NCBI GenBank assembly: GCA_023268425.1
Contig: JALRFN010000029.1
Location: 1-5,670 of the forward strand
Direction of reading: 5' to 3'
DNA from: Burkholderiaceae bacterium
Lineage (GTDB): Bacteria > Pseudomonadota > Gammaproteobacteria > Burkholderiales > Burkholderiaceae_C
Length of the DNA: 5,670 nucleotides
The notes under the pieces are model-generated. The model searched no databases and had not been told where the DNA came from. It saw only the letters and a program-made list of their open reading frames with translations. Both the position numbers and the translations under genes were made by a program. Shown here piece after piece: positions 5,607 through 5,670 of this stretch. Within the stretch, counting starts at the first letter, position 1. Each line of letters begins with the position of its first letter.

Positions 5607-5651
5607 TGCGCGGGCCATTGGATGCGGCGAGCAGGGCTTATGGGCGCTCCC

Positions 5652-5657
5652 TACAAT
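5652..5657 (+). promoter_or_regulatory. Candidate -10 element TACAAT for a gene beyond the window
   Basis: TACAAT matches five of six bases of the -10 consensus and lies downstream of the terminator, where a new transcript would be expected to begin. No good -35 is visible at 16-18 bases upstream. The rest of 5607-5670 shows no gene or repeat that I can support. Confidence 0.35.
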
Positions 5658-5670
5658 GTTCAGCCTTGCT

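Overview
This window looks like part of a chromosome from a betaproteobacterium of the order Burkholderiales, probably Comamonadaceae-like. The reasons are high GC (about 62-75% in the 60-base lines I counted by hand in most genes), heavy use of TTG and CTG for leucine, GTG starts, tight gene packing, and the combination of leucine-degradation genes with a YbaK-like, DUF1289 and HCCA-isomerase-like trio. The taxonomic placement is an inference from style and gene content, not a measured match. All eight genes lie on the + strand. I see no mobile element, CRISPR array, tRNA or rRNA.

Bases 1-2951 are mainly leucine/isovalerate catabolism. The window opens inside the gene for the biotin-carrying alpha subunit of an acyl-CoA carboxylase, best read as 3-methylcrotonyl-CoA carboxylase. 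Nine bases later comes a GhrA-type glyoxylate/hydroxypyruvate reductase, and after a 50-base gap hydroxymethylglutaryl-CoA lyase. Carboxylase and lyase act two steps apart in the same pathway; the hydratase between them is not in this window. The reductase is an unexpected companion.

A 98-base gap (2952-3049) holds a perfect 10-base palindrome, a short direct repeat and a TATGAT -10-like element. It leads into a unit of four genes joined by three successive 4-base stop/start overlaps: a class I SAM-dependent methyltransferase, a YbaK/ProX-type aminoacyl-tRNA deacylase-like protein, a small four-cysteine DUF1289 protein, and a DsbA-fold 2-hydroxychromene-2-carboxylate isomerase-like protein. 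The methyltransferase gene is clearly poorer in GC (about 52%) than its neighbours, which suggests a different origin.

The last gene (5121-5558) is a single-domain universal stress protein with an intact ATP-binding signature. Its 88-base upstream region carries an FNR/Anr-like box about 42 bases before a predicted transcription start, and a strong hairpin-plus-T-tract terminator follows it. The final 60 bases contain only a -10-like TACAAT for a gene beyond the window.

Most of the window is ordinary housekeeping and catabolic DNA. The points most worth a second look are the possible oxygen-responsive control of the stress protein, the compositionally different methyltransferase at the head of a coupled operon, and the palindromes in front of it. 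I do not see evidence for a wholly new system.
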